From Boseongicola sp. SB0662_bin_57 (GTDB lineage Bacteria; Pseudomonadota; Alphaproteobacteria; Rhodobacterales; Rhodobacteraceae), in assembly GCA_009839535.1 (NCBI GenBank), contig VXPN01000180.1, positions 1-6,916 of the forward strand: 6,916 nucleotides of DNA, written 5' to 3'. The notes beneath the pieces are model-generated. The model had not been told where the DNA came from and made no database searches. It was given only the letters and a program-made list of their open reading frames with translations. Shown here one piece after another: positions 1 through 6,481 of this stretch; positions within the stretch are counted from its first letter, which is position 1, and each line of letters begins with the position of its first letter. A program made the translations under genes and the position numbers.

Positions 1-1
1 T

Positions 2-1072
2 GACAATGTCCGCCGCTTTGCGGAGGCGCAGAAGGACACGCTTCAAGACATGGAGCTTGAAGTCGTTCCTGGGCTGGTGGCCGGGCAGAAGGCGATTCCG
101 GTGAGTGCGGCCGGATGCTACGTGCCGGGCGGTCGCTACAGCCATGTCGCGAGCGCGATCATGACCGTCACGACTGCAAAGGTCGCCGGGTGCGGGCATG
201 TCGTCGCCGCTTCCCCTCCTCGGCCCGATCAGGGAATCGCGCCCGCAATTGTCTATGCCGCACACCTTGCCGGCGCTGACGCCATTCTCGCCATGGGCGG
301 CGTGCAGGCCGTCGCGTCCATGGCGTTCGGGCTGTTCGGACTGCCAAGGGCAAGCATTCTCGTCGGCCCGGGCAACCAGTTCGTGGCCGAAGCGAAGAGA
401 ATCCTCTTCGGCGAGGTCGGGATAGACATGTTCGCCGGCCCGACCGACTCGCTCATCCTCGCGGACGCCAACGCGGACCCCGACATCGTGGCCGCCGATC
501 TCGTCGGCCAGGCGGAGCACGGCTACAACTCGCCCGTCTGGCTGGTTACGGATGACCGCGCGCTCGCGGAAAGGGTGATGGCCATCGTTCCGGACCTGAT
601 CGCGGACCTGCCCGAGACCAATCGCGGGAATGCCGAAGCCGCGTGGCGAGACTATGCCGAGGTCATTCTCTGCCAGGATCGCGAAGAGATGGCAGCAACC
701 GCCGACGAATGCGCGCCGGAACACCTGACCGTGCAGGCGAGCGACACGGACTGGTGGCTGTCACGCCTGACCTGTTACGGATCGCTGTTCCTCGGCGAGG
801 AGACCACGGTGGCATTCGGTGACAAGGCCTCGGGCCCGAACCATGTGCTTCCGACATCAGGCGCCGCTTCCTACACGGGCGGCCTTTCGGTCCACAAGTT
901 CCTGAAGATCGTGACCTGGCAAAGGGCAACGCGCGAAGGGTCGAGGCCGATAGCCGAGGCGACGGCGCGCATCTCGCGTCTCGAGGGCATGGAAGGGCAT
1001 GCCCGAACGGCAGACATCCGGCTCGCAAAGTACTTTCCCGGCGTGAACTTCGACCTGAGCGCCGATGACTAG
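2..1072 (+). CDS. hpsN: HisD-family dehydrogenase, probable sulfopropanediol 3-dehydrogenase (HpsN), 5'-truncated
   Basis: The reading frame is open from the left edge (codons from base 2), so the start lies outside. About 356 residues are visible, against roughly 430 for the family. Counting from the Met at base 50, the zinc ligands of histidinol dehydrogenase are all present: Gln154 and His157 (QAEHG), Asp258 (FGDKASG) and His317 (EGMEGHA). The catalytic pair Glu224-His225 (APEHLTV) and the VGPGNQFVAEAKR segment are also kept. The stretches CYVPGGRYSHVAS, GIDMFAGPTDS and TCYGSLFLGEETT match my recollection of HpsN-type proteins better than biosynthetic HisD. HpsN oxidises (R)-2,3-dihydroxypropane-1-sulfonate to (R)-sulfolactate with two NAD+ in the cytoplasm. 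The downstream comDE genes and the absence of his genes support a sulfonate role. The family is certain; the exact substrate is inferred. Confidence 0.85.
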   Translation, partial: DNVRRFAEAQKDTLQDMELEVVPGLVAGQKAIPVSAAGCYVPGGRYSHVASAIMTVTTAKVAGCGHVVAASPPRPDQGIAPAIVYAAHLAGADAILAMGGVQAVASMAFGLFGLPRASILVGPGNQFVAEAKRILFGEVGIDMFAGPTDSLILADANADPDIVAADLVGQAEHGYNSPVWLVTDDRALAERVMAIVPDLIADLPETNRGNAEAAWRDYAEVILCQDREEMAATADECAPEHLTVQASDTDWWLSRLTCYGSLFLGEETTVAFGDKASGPNHVLPTSGAASYTGGLSVHKFLKIVTWQRATREGSRPIAEATARISRLEGMEGHARTADIRLAKYFPGVNFDLSADD

Positions 1073-1123
1073 CGGGCTGCAATCACCAGTGGCGCCATCC
1101 CGCCCCAGGCCAGGTGCCGCGCC

Positions 1124-2119
1124 GTGAAGGCGCTCGTCTATACCGGCCCCGAAGCGATCGAGTTTCGAGACGTGCCCGACCCCGTGCCCGGGCCCCAGGA
1201 CGAAATTGTTCGCATTGCGTCCGTCGGCATCTGCGGCAGCGACATGCACGCCTATCTCGGCCATGACGACCGGAGGCCCGCGCCGTTGATCCTCGGACAT
1301 GAGGCCGCAGGCACTGTCGAGGACGGGCCGAACGACGGGCTGCGCGTGACGATCAATCCGCTGGTCACCTGCGGCGCCTGCAAGGCCTGCAGGTCCGGGC
1401 ACGACAATGTCTGCGCAGGCCGCCAGATCATCTCGATGCCGCCGCGCGAAGGCGCCTTTGCCGAACAAGTCGCGATTCCGCGGAACAACCTCGTCGAAGT
1501 GCCTGCGGAAGTTCCGATGGAAAAGGCGGCCCTGACGGAGCCGATGGCATGCGGCTGGCATGCGGTGCGCCTCGGCCTGGCCGCTCTCGGTGAAATCCCG
1601 GAGAGCGCCCTGATTCTTGGCGGCGGCGCCATCGGTCTTGGTGCGGCGCTCGCGGCAAGGGCGCAAGGGGTGACCGGCATCAGGATCGTCGAGCCGCACG
1701 CCGGACGGCGCGCAACCCTGGAGCGCTCCGGGATGGACGCCGTGCCGCCGGAGGACCTCGAACCGGGCGCCTTCTTCGATCTCGTGATCGACGGCGTGGG
1801 CTATGCGAACACGCGCAAGGCTGCATCGGCGCATGTCCGGCCCGGCGGCGTGATCACTCATGTCGGCCTTGGCGAGGCCGAGGGCGGTCTGGACGTCCGC
1901 CGATTGACACTTCAGGAAATTACGTTCATCGGCACCTACGCCTACGCGGCCCAGGACTTTCGCGACACCGCCATGGCCATCTTCGACGGGCGCCTCGGAC
2001 CCCTCGACTGGACCGAGATGCGGCCGCTCGCGGACGGCGCCGGCGCGTTTCGGGACATCCGCGCCGGCCGCGTGGACGCGCCAAAGATCATTCTCTGCCC
2101 GGAAGGAGGGCCTGCGTGA
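1124..2119 (+). CDS. Zinc-dependent medium-chain alcohol dehydrogenase, NAD-type, in a sulfonate operon
   Basis: A 331-residue medium-chain dehydrogenase of the sorbitol/threonine dehydrogenase type. The N-terminal GroES-like domain carries the catalytic zinc set: Cys37 (GICGSDMH), His59-Glu60 (GHE) and Glu139. It also has a structural zinc loop of four cysteines (83, 86, 89, 97). The Rossmann domain has GGGAIG at 166-171, and Glu190 at the end of the second strand suggests NAD rather than NADP. The GTG start gives the usual MKALVY opening, and no other in-frame start exists between it and the hpsN stop 51 bases upstream. Only a weak AGG (1112-1114) precedes it. Its stop overlaps the comD start. 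By position it could oxidise sulfolactate to sulfopyruvate, or act as a DHPS 2-dehydrogenase (HpsO/HpsP-like role) interconverting DHPS enantiomers. The substrate cannot be read from the sequence, so no symbol is given. Confidence 0.9.
   Translation: MKALVYTGPEAIEFRDVPDPVPGPQDEIVRIASVGICGSDMHAYLGHDDRRPAPLILGHEAAGTVEDGPNDGLRVTINPLVTCGACKACRSGHDNVCAGRQIISMPPREGAFAEQVAIPRNNLVEVPAEVPMEKAALTEPMACGWHAVRLGLAALGEIPESALILGGGAIGLGAALAARAQGVTGIRIVEPHAGRRATLERSGMDAVPPEDLEPGAFFDLVIDGVGYANTRKAASAHVRPGGVITHVGLGEAEGGLDVRRLTLQEITFIGTYAYAAQDFRDTAMAIFDGRLGPLDWTEMRPLADGAGAFRDIRAGRVDAPKIILCPEGGPA
2101..2110 (+). promoter_or_regulatory. Strong ribosome binding site for comD
   Basis: GGAAGGAGGG lies 5 bases before the GTG at 2116, inside the last codons of the zinc dehydrogenase. 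It fixes the GTG as the comD start and supports translational coupling through the GTGA overlap at 2116-2119. Confidence 0.8.
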
Positions 2120-2613
2120 ACATTCATAAGCGGATAGCCGGCGATCTCGTCGCCGCGGGGATCGGGTTCGTGACGACCGTCCCTTGCAAGCAGCTTGCCG
2201 GCGTGATCGAGGAAGTCGACAGGCATCCAGAGATCCTCCACGTTCCCTCAAACAAGGAGGATGAGGGCATGGGCCTTTGCGCCGGCGCGTGGATGGGTGG
2301 CCGACGCTCCGCCATAATCATGCAGAACACGGCACTTGGCGTGACGATCAACACCCTTGCAACGCTGATCCAGTTCTACCGCATGCCGCTGCCGATGCTG
2401 ATCTCCTACCGCGGAGAGCCAGGCGAACCGGTTGCGTGCCAGGTGGAGATGGCCGTGCACACCAAGGCGCTCCTCGCACAGCTGCACATTCCGGCCTACC
2501 ACTTCCATCGCCAGGAAGACGTCGAGGAACTGCCCAAGATTCTCGACTACACGTTCATGTGCTCCAAGCCGGTCGCAATCCTGACCGATGCGTCATTCTG
2601 GGGAGGATACTGA
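2116..2613 (+). CDS. comD: Sulfopyruvate decarboxylase, alpha subunit
   Basis: This 165-residue protein is the pyrimidine-binding (PYR) half of a split thiamine-diphosphate decarboxylase. The N-terminus (TVPCKQLAGVIEE, residues 21-33) is typical of ComD. Glu48 in NKEDEGMGLCAGA sits nine residues before Gly57, matching the cofactor-activating glutamate of this enzyme class. The SYRGEPGEP segment (98-106) is also characteristic. With ComE it converts 3-sulfopyruvate to sulfoacetaldehyde and CO2 (EC 4.1.1.79). In archaea this serves coenzyme M synthesis; in bacteria it serves breakdown of sulfolactate and DHPS. The GTG start overlaps the upstream stop by four bases and has a strong ribosome binding site. 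Phosphonopyruvate decarboxylase is a related alternative, but that enzyme is usually one longer chain near a PEP mutase gene, and none is visible. Confidence 0.88.
   Translation: MNIHKRIAGDLVAAGIGFVTTVPCKQLAGVIEEVDRHPEILHVPSNKEDEGMGLCAGAWMGGRRSAIIMQNTALGVTINTLATLIQFYRMPLPMLISYRGEPGEPVACQVEMAVHTKALLAQLHIPAYHFHRQEDVEELPKILDYTFMCSKPVAILTDASFWGGY
2600..2607 (+). promoter_or_regulatory. Ribosome binding site that selects a TTG start for comE
   Basis: GGGGAGG with the following A/T lies 7-8 bases before TTG 2615-2617. The in-frame ATG at 2588 lies upstream of this site, inside comD, and has no comparable site before it. The TTG, one base after the comD stop, is therefore the better start. Confidence 0.7.
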
Positions 2614-2614
2614 A

Positions 2615-3172
2615 TTGATCCGGTCCGAAATCCTTCAGGAGATCGCGCCGATCCTGCGCGACCATCTTGTCATCTGCAACATCGGCATTCCGAGCCAGGA
2701 ACTGCACGCAATCGATGACCGGCCGACGAACTTCTACATGCTGGGCACGATGGGGCTGGCCTCGTCCATAGGCCTGGGTCTTGCCCTCGTGCAGCCAAAG
2801 CCCGTGATCGTGATTGACGGCGACGGCTCGATCCTCACCAACCTCGGAACATTGCCCACGATCGCGAACAATCCTGCGCCCAACTACATTCTTCTCGTGG
2901 TCGACAACGGCTCCTACGGCTCTACGGGCGACCAGCCGACCTATACGGGCCGGAAGACGTCGCTCGCCGGCATGGCAAGGGCGGCAGGCTGCGAGCGCGT
3001 CGTCGAATGCCGCGCCGAAGAGACCGGCGACGTGCTCCAAGAAGCGCTGGAGGCCGACGAGGCAACGGTCATCATCTGCAAGTGCGAGAGCGGCAACGCG
3101 AAGATGCCGGTCATCACAATGGATCCGGTGGCCATTCGCGACCGATTCATGCGGGCCGTGGCGACTGACTGA
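2615..3172 (+). CDS. comE: Sulfopyruvate decarboxylase, beta subunit
   Basis: This 185-residue protein, counted from the TTG, is the diphosphate-binding (PP) half of the split decarboxylase. It has the thiamine-diphosphate and magnesium motif: GDG at 69-71 followed about 27 residues later by DN at 97-98 (VVDNGSYG). The MLGTMGLASSIGLGLAL segment (42-58) is the conserved glycine-rich stretch before it. It pairs with ComD to form the active site at the subunit interface, yielding sulfoacetaldehyde. It begins one base after the comD stop, which suggests equimolar coupled translation. It is the last gene of the + strand operon, and its stop lies 25 bases from the convergent dctM stop. The ATG at 2588 would add nine residues (MRHSGEDTE) overlapping comD and is considered less likely. 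Confidence 0.88.
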   Translation: MIRSEILQEIAPILRDHLVICNIGIPSQELHAIDDRPTNFYMLGTMGLASSIGLGLALVQPKPVIVIDGDGSILTNLGTLPTIANNPAPNYILLVVDNGSYGSTGDQPTYTGRKTSLAGMARAAGCERVVECRAEETGDVLQEALEADEATVIICKCESGNAKMPVITMDPVAIRDRFMRAVATD

Positions 3173-3197
3173 ACCGACCTTCCAATCCTCGCGTGGC

Positions 3198-4529
3198 TCA
3201 GTTGCCGTAGATGTACGCGGGCAGCCAGGTCGCGATCGCCGGGAACAGGAACACTATGGCCAGGCCCAGGAGCTGGATCACCATGAACTGCATCATGCCG
3301 AGATAGATGTCCTTCAGGTCCCAGCTCGGCACCACGCCCTTCAGGAAATAGGCCGATAACGCCACCGGTGGCGACAGCCATGCCGTCTGCAGGCAGACCG
3401 CCACGAGAATGGCGAACCAGACCATGTCGACCTGCAGCTCGATCAGCAAGGGATAGAGGATCGGCAGGATGATGAGCACGATGGGCACCCATTCCAGCGG
3501 CCATCCAAGCAGGAAGATCAGGGCGAGGATCAGGATGACCACCATTGCCGCCGAGAGCTCCCAGGAAAGCAGGAGTTCCGTGATCATGGTCGGCGTGCCA
3601 AGTCGCGAGAAGACCGCGCCGAAGAAGTTCGAGGCCGCAACCAGGAAGAGGATCAGAACGGAGATCTCCAGCGTCTTCTTCAGCGCGTCGTAGGCGCTCG
3701 ACCAGGAGAACCTGCGATAGAGAAGCGTGAGCACGATCGACCCGAACGCCCCCATTCCTGCGCCTTCCGTGGGGGTGGCCCATCCCGTGAGGATCGAGCC
3801 GAGCGCAAAGGCGATCAGGACTGTCGGCGGCACAAGGCCCAGGAAGAACTCGCGCCAGACATGCGACCGGTCATCGGGAATCAGTTCATCCGGCAACGGC
3901 GGGCCAAGCGACGGGTTCAGCCAGCACCGGGTCATCGCGTAGACGAGATAGAGCACCGCCATCATGATGCCCGGAAAGATCGCCGCCGCGAAGAGATCGG
4001 TCACCGGGATCTCGAGGACAGGCCCCATGACGACGAGCATGATCGAGGGCGGGATGAGGATTCCGAGCGTGCCGCCGGCGGTGATCGTGCCGGAGGCGAG
4101 ACGGACGTCGTAGCCCGACCGGTTCATGGTCGTCGCCGCCATGATGCCGAGAATGGTGACGCTGGCGCCGACGATTCCGGTGGCGGCGCCGAATATGACG
4201 CTGACGAACAGCACGGCGACGAAGAGCGATCCCTTCATCCGCGCCAGCATGAGCTGCACGGCCGCGAACAGCCGCTCCATCAGCCCGGCCTGCTCCATCA
4301 TGAATCCCATGAAGACGAACAGCGGCACCGCGGCGAGCGTCTGCTCCATCATCGATCCGTAGACCTGGAGCGTCATCAGGAAGACCGTGAGCTTGATGCC
4401 GAAGCCCCAGGCGCCAAAGACGAATCCGAGGAAAATGAGCGTGAAGGATATCGGGAAACCCACAAAGATCGCGAACAGCATCGCTCCGATCATCAGGAGC
4501 CCGATTGCTTCGTTGGCAATCTCGAACAT
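3198..4529 (-). CDS. dctM: TRAP transporter large permease subunit (DctM family)
   Basis: A 443-residue, very hydrophobic protein with about a dozen predicted membrane spans, the usual DctM size. Family hallmarks are FVFMGFMMEQAGLMERLF (71-88), the GASVTILGIMAATTM stretch (121-135) and AGGTLGILIPPSIMLVVMG (151-169), which belongs to the ion-coupled transport core. It forms the inner-membrane channel of the Na+-driven TRAP system together with DctQ. The frame stays open upstream to 4718, but that extension (ERTRRRQHLGAG and similar) is antisense-like and overlaps dctQ. The ATG at 4529 shares one base with the dctQ stop (TGATG), so translational coupling fits. No strong ribosome binding site precedes it. 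The substrate is probably a C3 sulfonate, inferred from the convergent hpsN-comDE genes. Confidence 0.92.
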   Translation of the reverse strand: MFEIANEAIGLLMIGAMLFAIFVGFPISFTLIFLGFVFGAWGFGIKLTVFLMTLQVYGSMMEQTLAAVPLFVFMGFMMEQAGLMERLFAAVQLMLARMKGSLFVAVLFVSVIFGAATGIVGASVTILGIMAATTMNRSGYDVRLASGTITAGGTLGILIPPSIMLVVMGPVLEIPVTDLFAAAIFPGIMMAVLYLVYAMTRCWLNPSLGPPLPDELIPDDRSHVWREFFLGLVPPTVLIAFALGSILTGWATPTEGAGMGAFGSIVLTLLYRRFSWSSAYDALKKTLEISVLILFLVAASNFFGAVFSRLGTPTMITELLLSWELSAAMVVILILALIFLLGWPLEWVPIVLIILPILYPLLIELQVDMVWFAILVAVCLQTAWLSPPVALSAYFLKGVVPSWDLKDIYLGMMQFMVIQLLGLAIVFLFPAIATWLPAYIYGN

Positions 4530-5140
4530 CAGCGTGGCCACCGTCCGCGCGTCGCCGCATACCACGACTTGAGGATCTCGGAGACACCCTGGAGCACGAG
4601 GAAGAAGACCCCGGTGGCCAGGGCTATCTTCACGGGCCAGACAACCGGCGCCCAGGTGCTGTCGCCGGCGCGTTCGTTCTGCAGGAAGCTCTTTTCGGCG
4701 AACCCGTATCCCGCCCACAGAAGAAAGATCATCCCGGGCATGAAGAGCGTGACATAAAGCAGCAGATCGACGCGACCCTGCGTCTTCACCGAGAATCCCC
4801 GGTAGATGAAGTCCGCGCGAATGTGAAGGCCGCGCATGAGGGCATAGGCCGCGCCAAGCATGAACGACGTGCCGTAAAGCATGCGCGAGATGTCAAAGGC
4901 CCAGAGCGTGGGCGCGAGGAAGAACTTGCGGGCGATGACCTCGTAGACCATCGCGACGATTATCGGGGCGACCATCAGGCAGACAACCCGGCCCTGCCAC
5001 TCCGCGAACCAGTCCAGCGTCCAGACGATCCGTCTGGCGAGGGGATGCATGTCGTCCGGCAGGGGAGAGTCCGGCCCGCCACGAGCCTCGGCCAGCATCT
5101 CGTCGCCGGCATCAAGGTCGATGTCGTCGAGGTCGTTCAC
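4529..5140 (-). CDS. dctQ: TRAP transporter small permease subunit (DctQ family)
   Basis: A 203-residue protein with four membrane spans at about 51-69, 84-104, 123-145 and 166-188, the DctQ plan. The segments GAAYALMRGLHIRADFIYRG (96-115) and STWAPVVWPVKIALATG (161-177) are typical of the DctQ type found in TakP/FcbT-like TRAP systems. The start is GTG at 5140, chosen because GGGGAGGG lies 6 bases upstream (5147-5154). A longer frame to 5263 would run through the intergenic stem-loop and reads as arginine-rich non-gene sequence. The first 30 residues are unusually acidic (NDLDDIDLDAGDE), a cytoplasmic tail before the first span. It associates with DctM in the inner membrane. Its stop overlaps the dctM start by one base. 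Confidence 0.9.
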   Translation of the reverse strand: MNDLDDIDLDAGDEMLAEARGGPDSPLPDDMHPLARRIVWTLDWFAEWQGRVVCLMVAPIIVAMVYEVIARKFFLAPTLWAFDISRMLYGTSFMLGAAYALMRGLHIRADFIYRGFSVKTQGRVDLLLYVTLFMPGMIFLLWAGYGFAEKSFLQNERAGDSTWAPVVWPVKIALATGVFFLVLQGVSEILKSWYAATRGRWPR

Positions 5141-5146
5141 CTCATT

Positions 5147-5154
5147 CCCTCCCC
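5147..5154 (-). promoter_or_regulatory. Ribosome binding site for dctQ
   Basis: Read on the - strand, GGGGAGGG precedes GTG 5140 by the six bases AATGAG. It decides the GTG start over the longer reading frame and over later ATG codons. Confidence 0.75.
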
Positions 5155-5243
5155 ATGGGCCTGCCGATGTCAACCACGTGCGCGCCTCGTCTGCAAGGTC
5201 CGTCAATCCCGGTTCGCGCCGGAACGCCCGGCCTTCCCTGTCA

Positions 5244-5278
5244 CGAGGGGGCCGCGATCGCATCCCGCGGCCCCCTCG
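5244..5278 (-). terminator. Perfect 13-bp stem-loop between dctP and dctQ (attenuator or mRNA-stabilising hairpin)
   Basis: Positions 5244-5256 (CGAGGGGGCCGCG) are the exact reverse complement of 5266-5278, with a 9-base loop. On the - strand the stem begins six bases after the dctP stop codon. No U-tract follows it, so it is not a classical intrinsic terminator. Hairpins here commonly protect the binding-protein part of a transport mRNA from 3' decay or reduce read-through, giving more binding protein than permease. The structure is seen directly; the role is inferred. Confidence 0.7.
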
Positions 5279-5284
5279 CTTCAG

Positions 5285-6397
5285 TCACTTGCCGAGAAGC
5301 TGGTCGGCGTAAGCCCGGCCCAGGTTCGCGTTCGAGGTCTGCGCGCCTGCCCAGAACGGAATCGCGGTCTTTGCGAAGTCCTTCTGGGATTGCCAGACCT
5401 TGGCGAAGAACTCGTTCTCGGCCGCGTTGGTCTCGAGCGCCGCGTTCGCAGCGTTCATGTATTCCGAGAAGTAGTCCTCGGGCGTGTCGTGAAGCTGCAC
5501 GCCATGGTCGTTGATGAGGCTGTCCAGCGCCTTGCCGTTCTCGTTGATCCGGTAGGCCAAGGACTTCATCAGCGAGGCGTTGGCCGCCACTTCGATCGCC
5601 TTCTGCTGGAGCGGAGTCAGCGAATTGAACACGTCCTTGTTGATATAGATGTCCGCGTTCACGACCACCTGATGAAGGCCTTGCAGGTAGTAGTGCTTCA
5701 GCACCTTCTGGAAGCCGAAGACCGAGTCCGGCTTCGGGCAGCACCATTCCGCGGCATCGATCGTGCCCTTTTCGAGCGCCGGGAGGATATCGCCCCCGCC
5801 CATGGCAACCGACGCCACGCCAATGTCCTTGTAGGTCTGGCCTGGAATGCCCGGAGGCGTGCGGAAGCGGTACTTGCGGAAATCATCCATCGACATGATC
5901 GGCTCCTTGAACCAGCCAAGGGCCTCGGGACCAACGGGCTGGAGCATGAAGCCAACCACGTTCACGCCCATCTCGTCCCAGAGCTGCTCGTAAAGCTCCC
6001 TGCCGCCGGCCGCCAGGAACCAGCTCAGAAAGGCGATGTTGTCCATGCCGACCCCGGCGCCCGCGACGGGCGAGCCGAAGAGCATCGCGGCGGGATGCTT
6101 GCCCGACCAATAGTGCGTCCAGGCAAACCCGCCCTCGATGAGGCCTGCGTCCACCGCGTCAAGCGTTTCCTGCACGCCGACGACGGCACCGGCGGGCAGC
6201 ACCTCGATCACGACCTCGCCGTTGGTCAGCGCGCGCACGTCTTCGCCGAAGTCCTTCAGCATCACGATCTCGTCGGCGGTCGCCGGGATCACCGATTGCA
6301 CTCGTATCACTGTTTCGGCGAACGAGGCCTGCGCCATCATCGCCACCCCGACGGCGGCTGCCGCGGCGGTCCTGGTCAGTCTTGGAATTGCGAACAT
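5285..6397 (-). CDS. dctP: TRAP transporter periplasmic substrate-binding protein (DctP family, TakP-like)
   Basis: A 370-residue solute-binding protein. Residues 1-27 form a Sec signal peptide: a basic start (IPRLTRT), a hydrophobic Ala/Val core, and likely cleavage at SFA|ETV. The mature part starts with the usual beta strand (ETVIRVQSV). The RKYRFRTPPG segment (174-183) holds the arginines, one of which in this family pairs with the ligand's acid group. GGGDILPALEKGTIDAAEW (201-218) is followed by CCPKPD, the pocket region of TakP-like proteins. The ATG at 6397 is chosen because GGGAG (6405-6409) lies seven bases upstream. An ATG at 6418 would add seven residues with poor spacing to its purine stretch. 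It captures the substrate in the periplasm and delivers it to DctQM. A sulfonate ligand is inferred from the neighbouring operon. Confidence 0.92.
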   Translation of the reverse strand: MFAIPRLTRTAAAAAVGVAMMAQASFAETVIRVQSVIPATADEIVMLKDFGEDVRALTNGEVVIEVLPAGAVVGVQETLDAVDAGLIEGGFAWTHYWSGKHPAAMLFGSPVAGAGVGMDNIAFLSWFLAAGGRELYEQLWDEMGVNVVGFMLQPVGPEALGWFKEPIMSMDDFRKYRFRTPPGIPGQTYKDIGVASVAMGGGDILPALEKGTIDAAEWCCPKPDSVFGFQKVLKHYYLQGLHQVVVNADIYINKDVFNSLTPLQQKAIEVAANASLMKSLAYRINENGKALDSLINDHGVQLHDTPEDYFSEYMNAANAALETNAAENEFFAKVWQSQKDFAKTAIPFWAGAQTSNANLGRAYADQLLGK

Positions 6398-6402
6398 TTC
6401 CG

Positions 6403-6409
6403 TTCTCCC
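6403..6409 (-). promoter_or_regulatory. Ribosome binding site for dctP
   Basis: On the - strand GGGAGAA precedes ATG 6397 with proper spacing. It lies downstream of the alternative ATG at 6418, so it favours the shorter protein. Confidence 0.65.
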
Positions 6410-6438
6410 ATTTTGCATGCCTTCCCGAACTTTCAGAA

Positions 6439-6465
6439 ACCGGCCGCCGAAGGCGGTGCGACCGG
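6439..6465 (-). terminator. Possible weak terminator hairpin after the TerC-family gene
   Basis: Read on the - strand, CCGCC-TTC-GGCGG forms a short 5-bp stem flanked by outer CCGG repeats and followed by TTTCT. It sits in the 84-base gap between the TerC-family stop (6482) and the dctP start. The stem is short and the T-run interrupted, so a terminator role is only tentative. No convincing -35/-10 pair for dctP was recognised in the same gap. Confidence 0.35.
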
Positions 6466-6481
6466 ATTGTCTCAGCTCCGT

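Noticed and set aside
857..2251. 464-codon open frame on the - strand across hpsN and the zinc dehydrogenase
   Set aside because: It is antisense to two well-supported enzymes, is Arg/Ala/Gly-rich with no recognisable domain, and is typical of spurious frames in GC-rich DNA.
2116..3172. Phosphonopyruvate decarboxylase instead of sulfopyruvate decarboxylase
   Set aside because: The enzyme is split into two subunits and lies next to an HpsN-like gene, with no PEP mutase or other phosphonate gene visible. The sulfonate reading is preferred but not proven.
2941..3783. 280-codon open frame on the - strand spanning the comE end and the dctM end
   Set aside because: It crosses two convergent real genes in the wrong frame and shows no domain; its His/Gly/Arg-rich composition is that of an out-of-frame reading.
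4530..4718. N-terminal extension of dctM by 63 residues
   Set aside because: It overlaps dctQ in another frame and is Arg-rich and non-membrane. The ATG at 4529, overlapping the dctQ stop, gives a normal-length DctM.
3861..4757. 298-codon open frame on the + strand opposite dctM and dctQ
   Set aside because: The translation is dominated by Arg, Asp, Glu and His repeats that mirror the hydrophobic codons of the membrane proteins on the other strand. It is a shadow frame.
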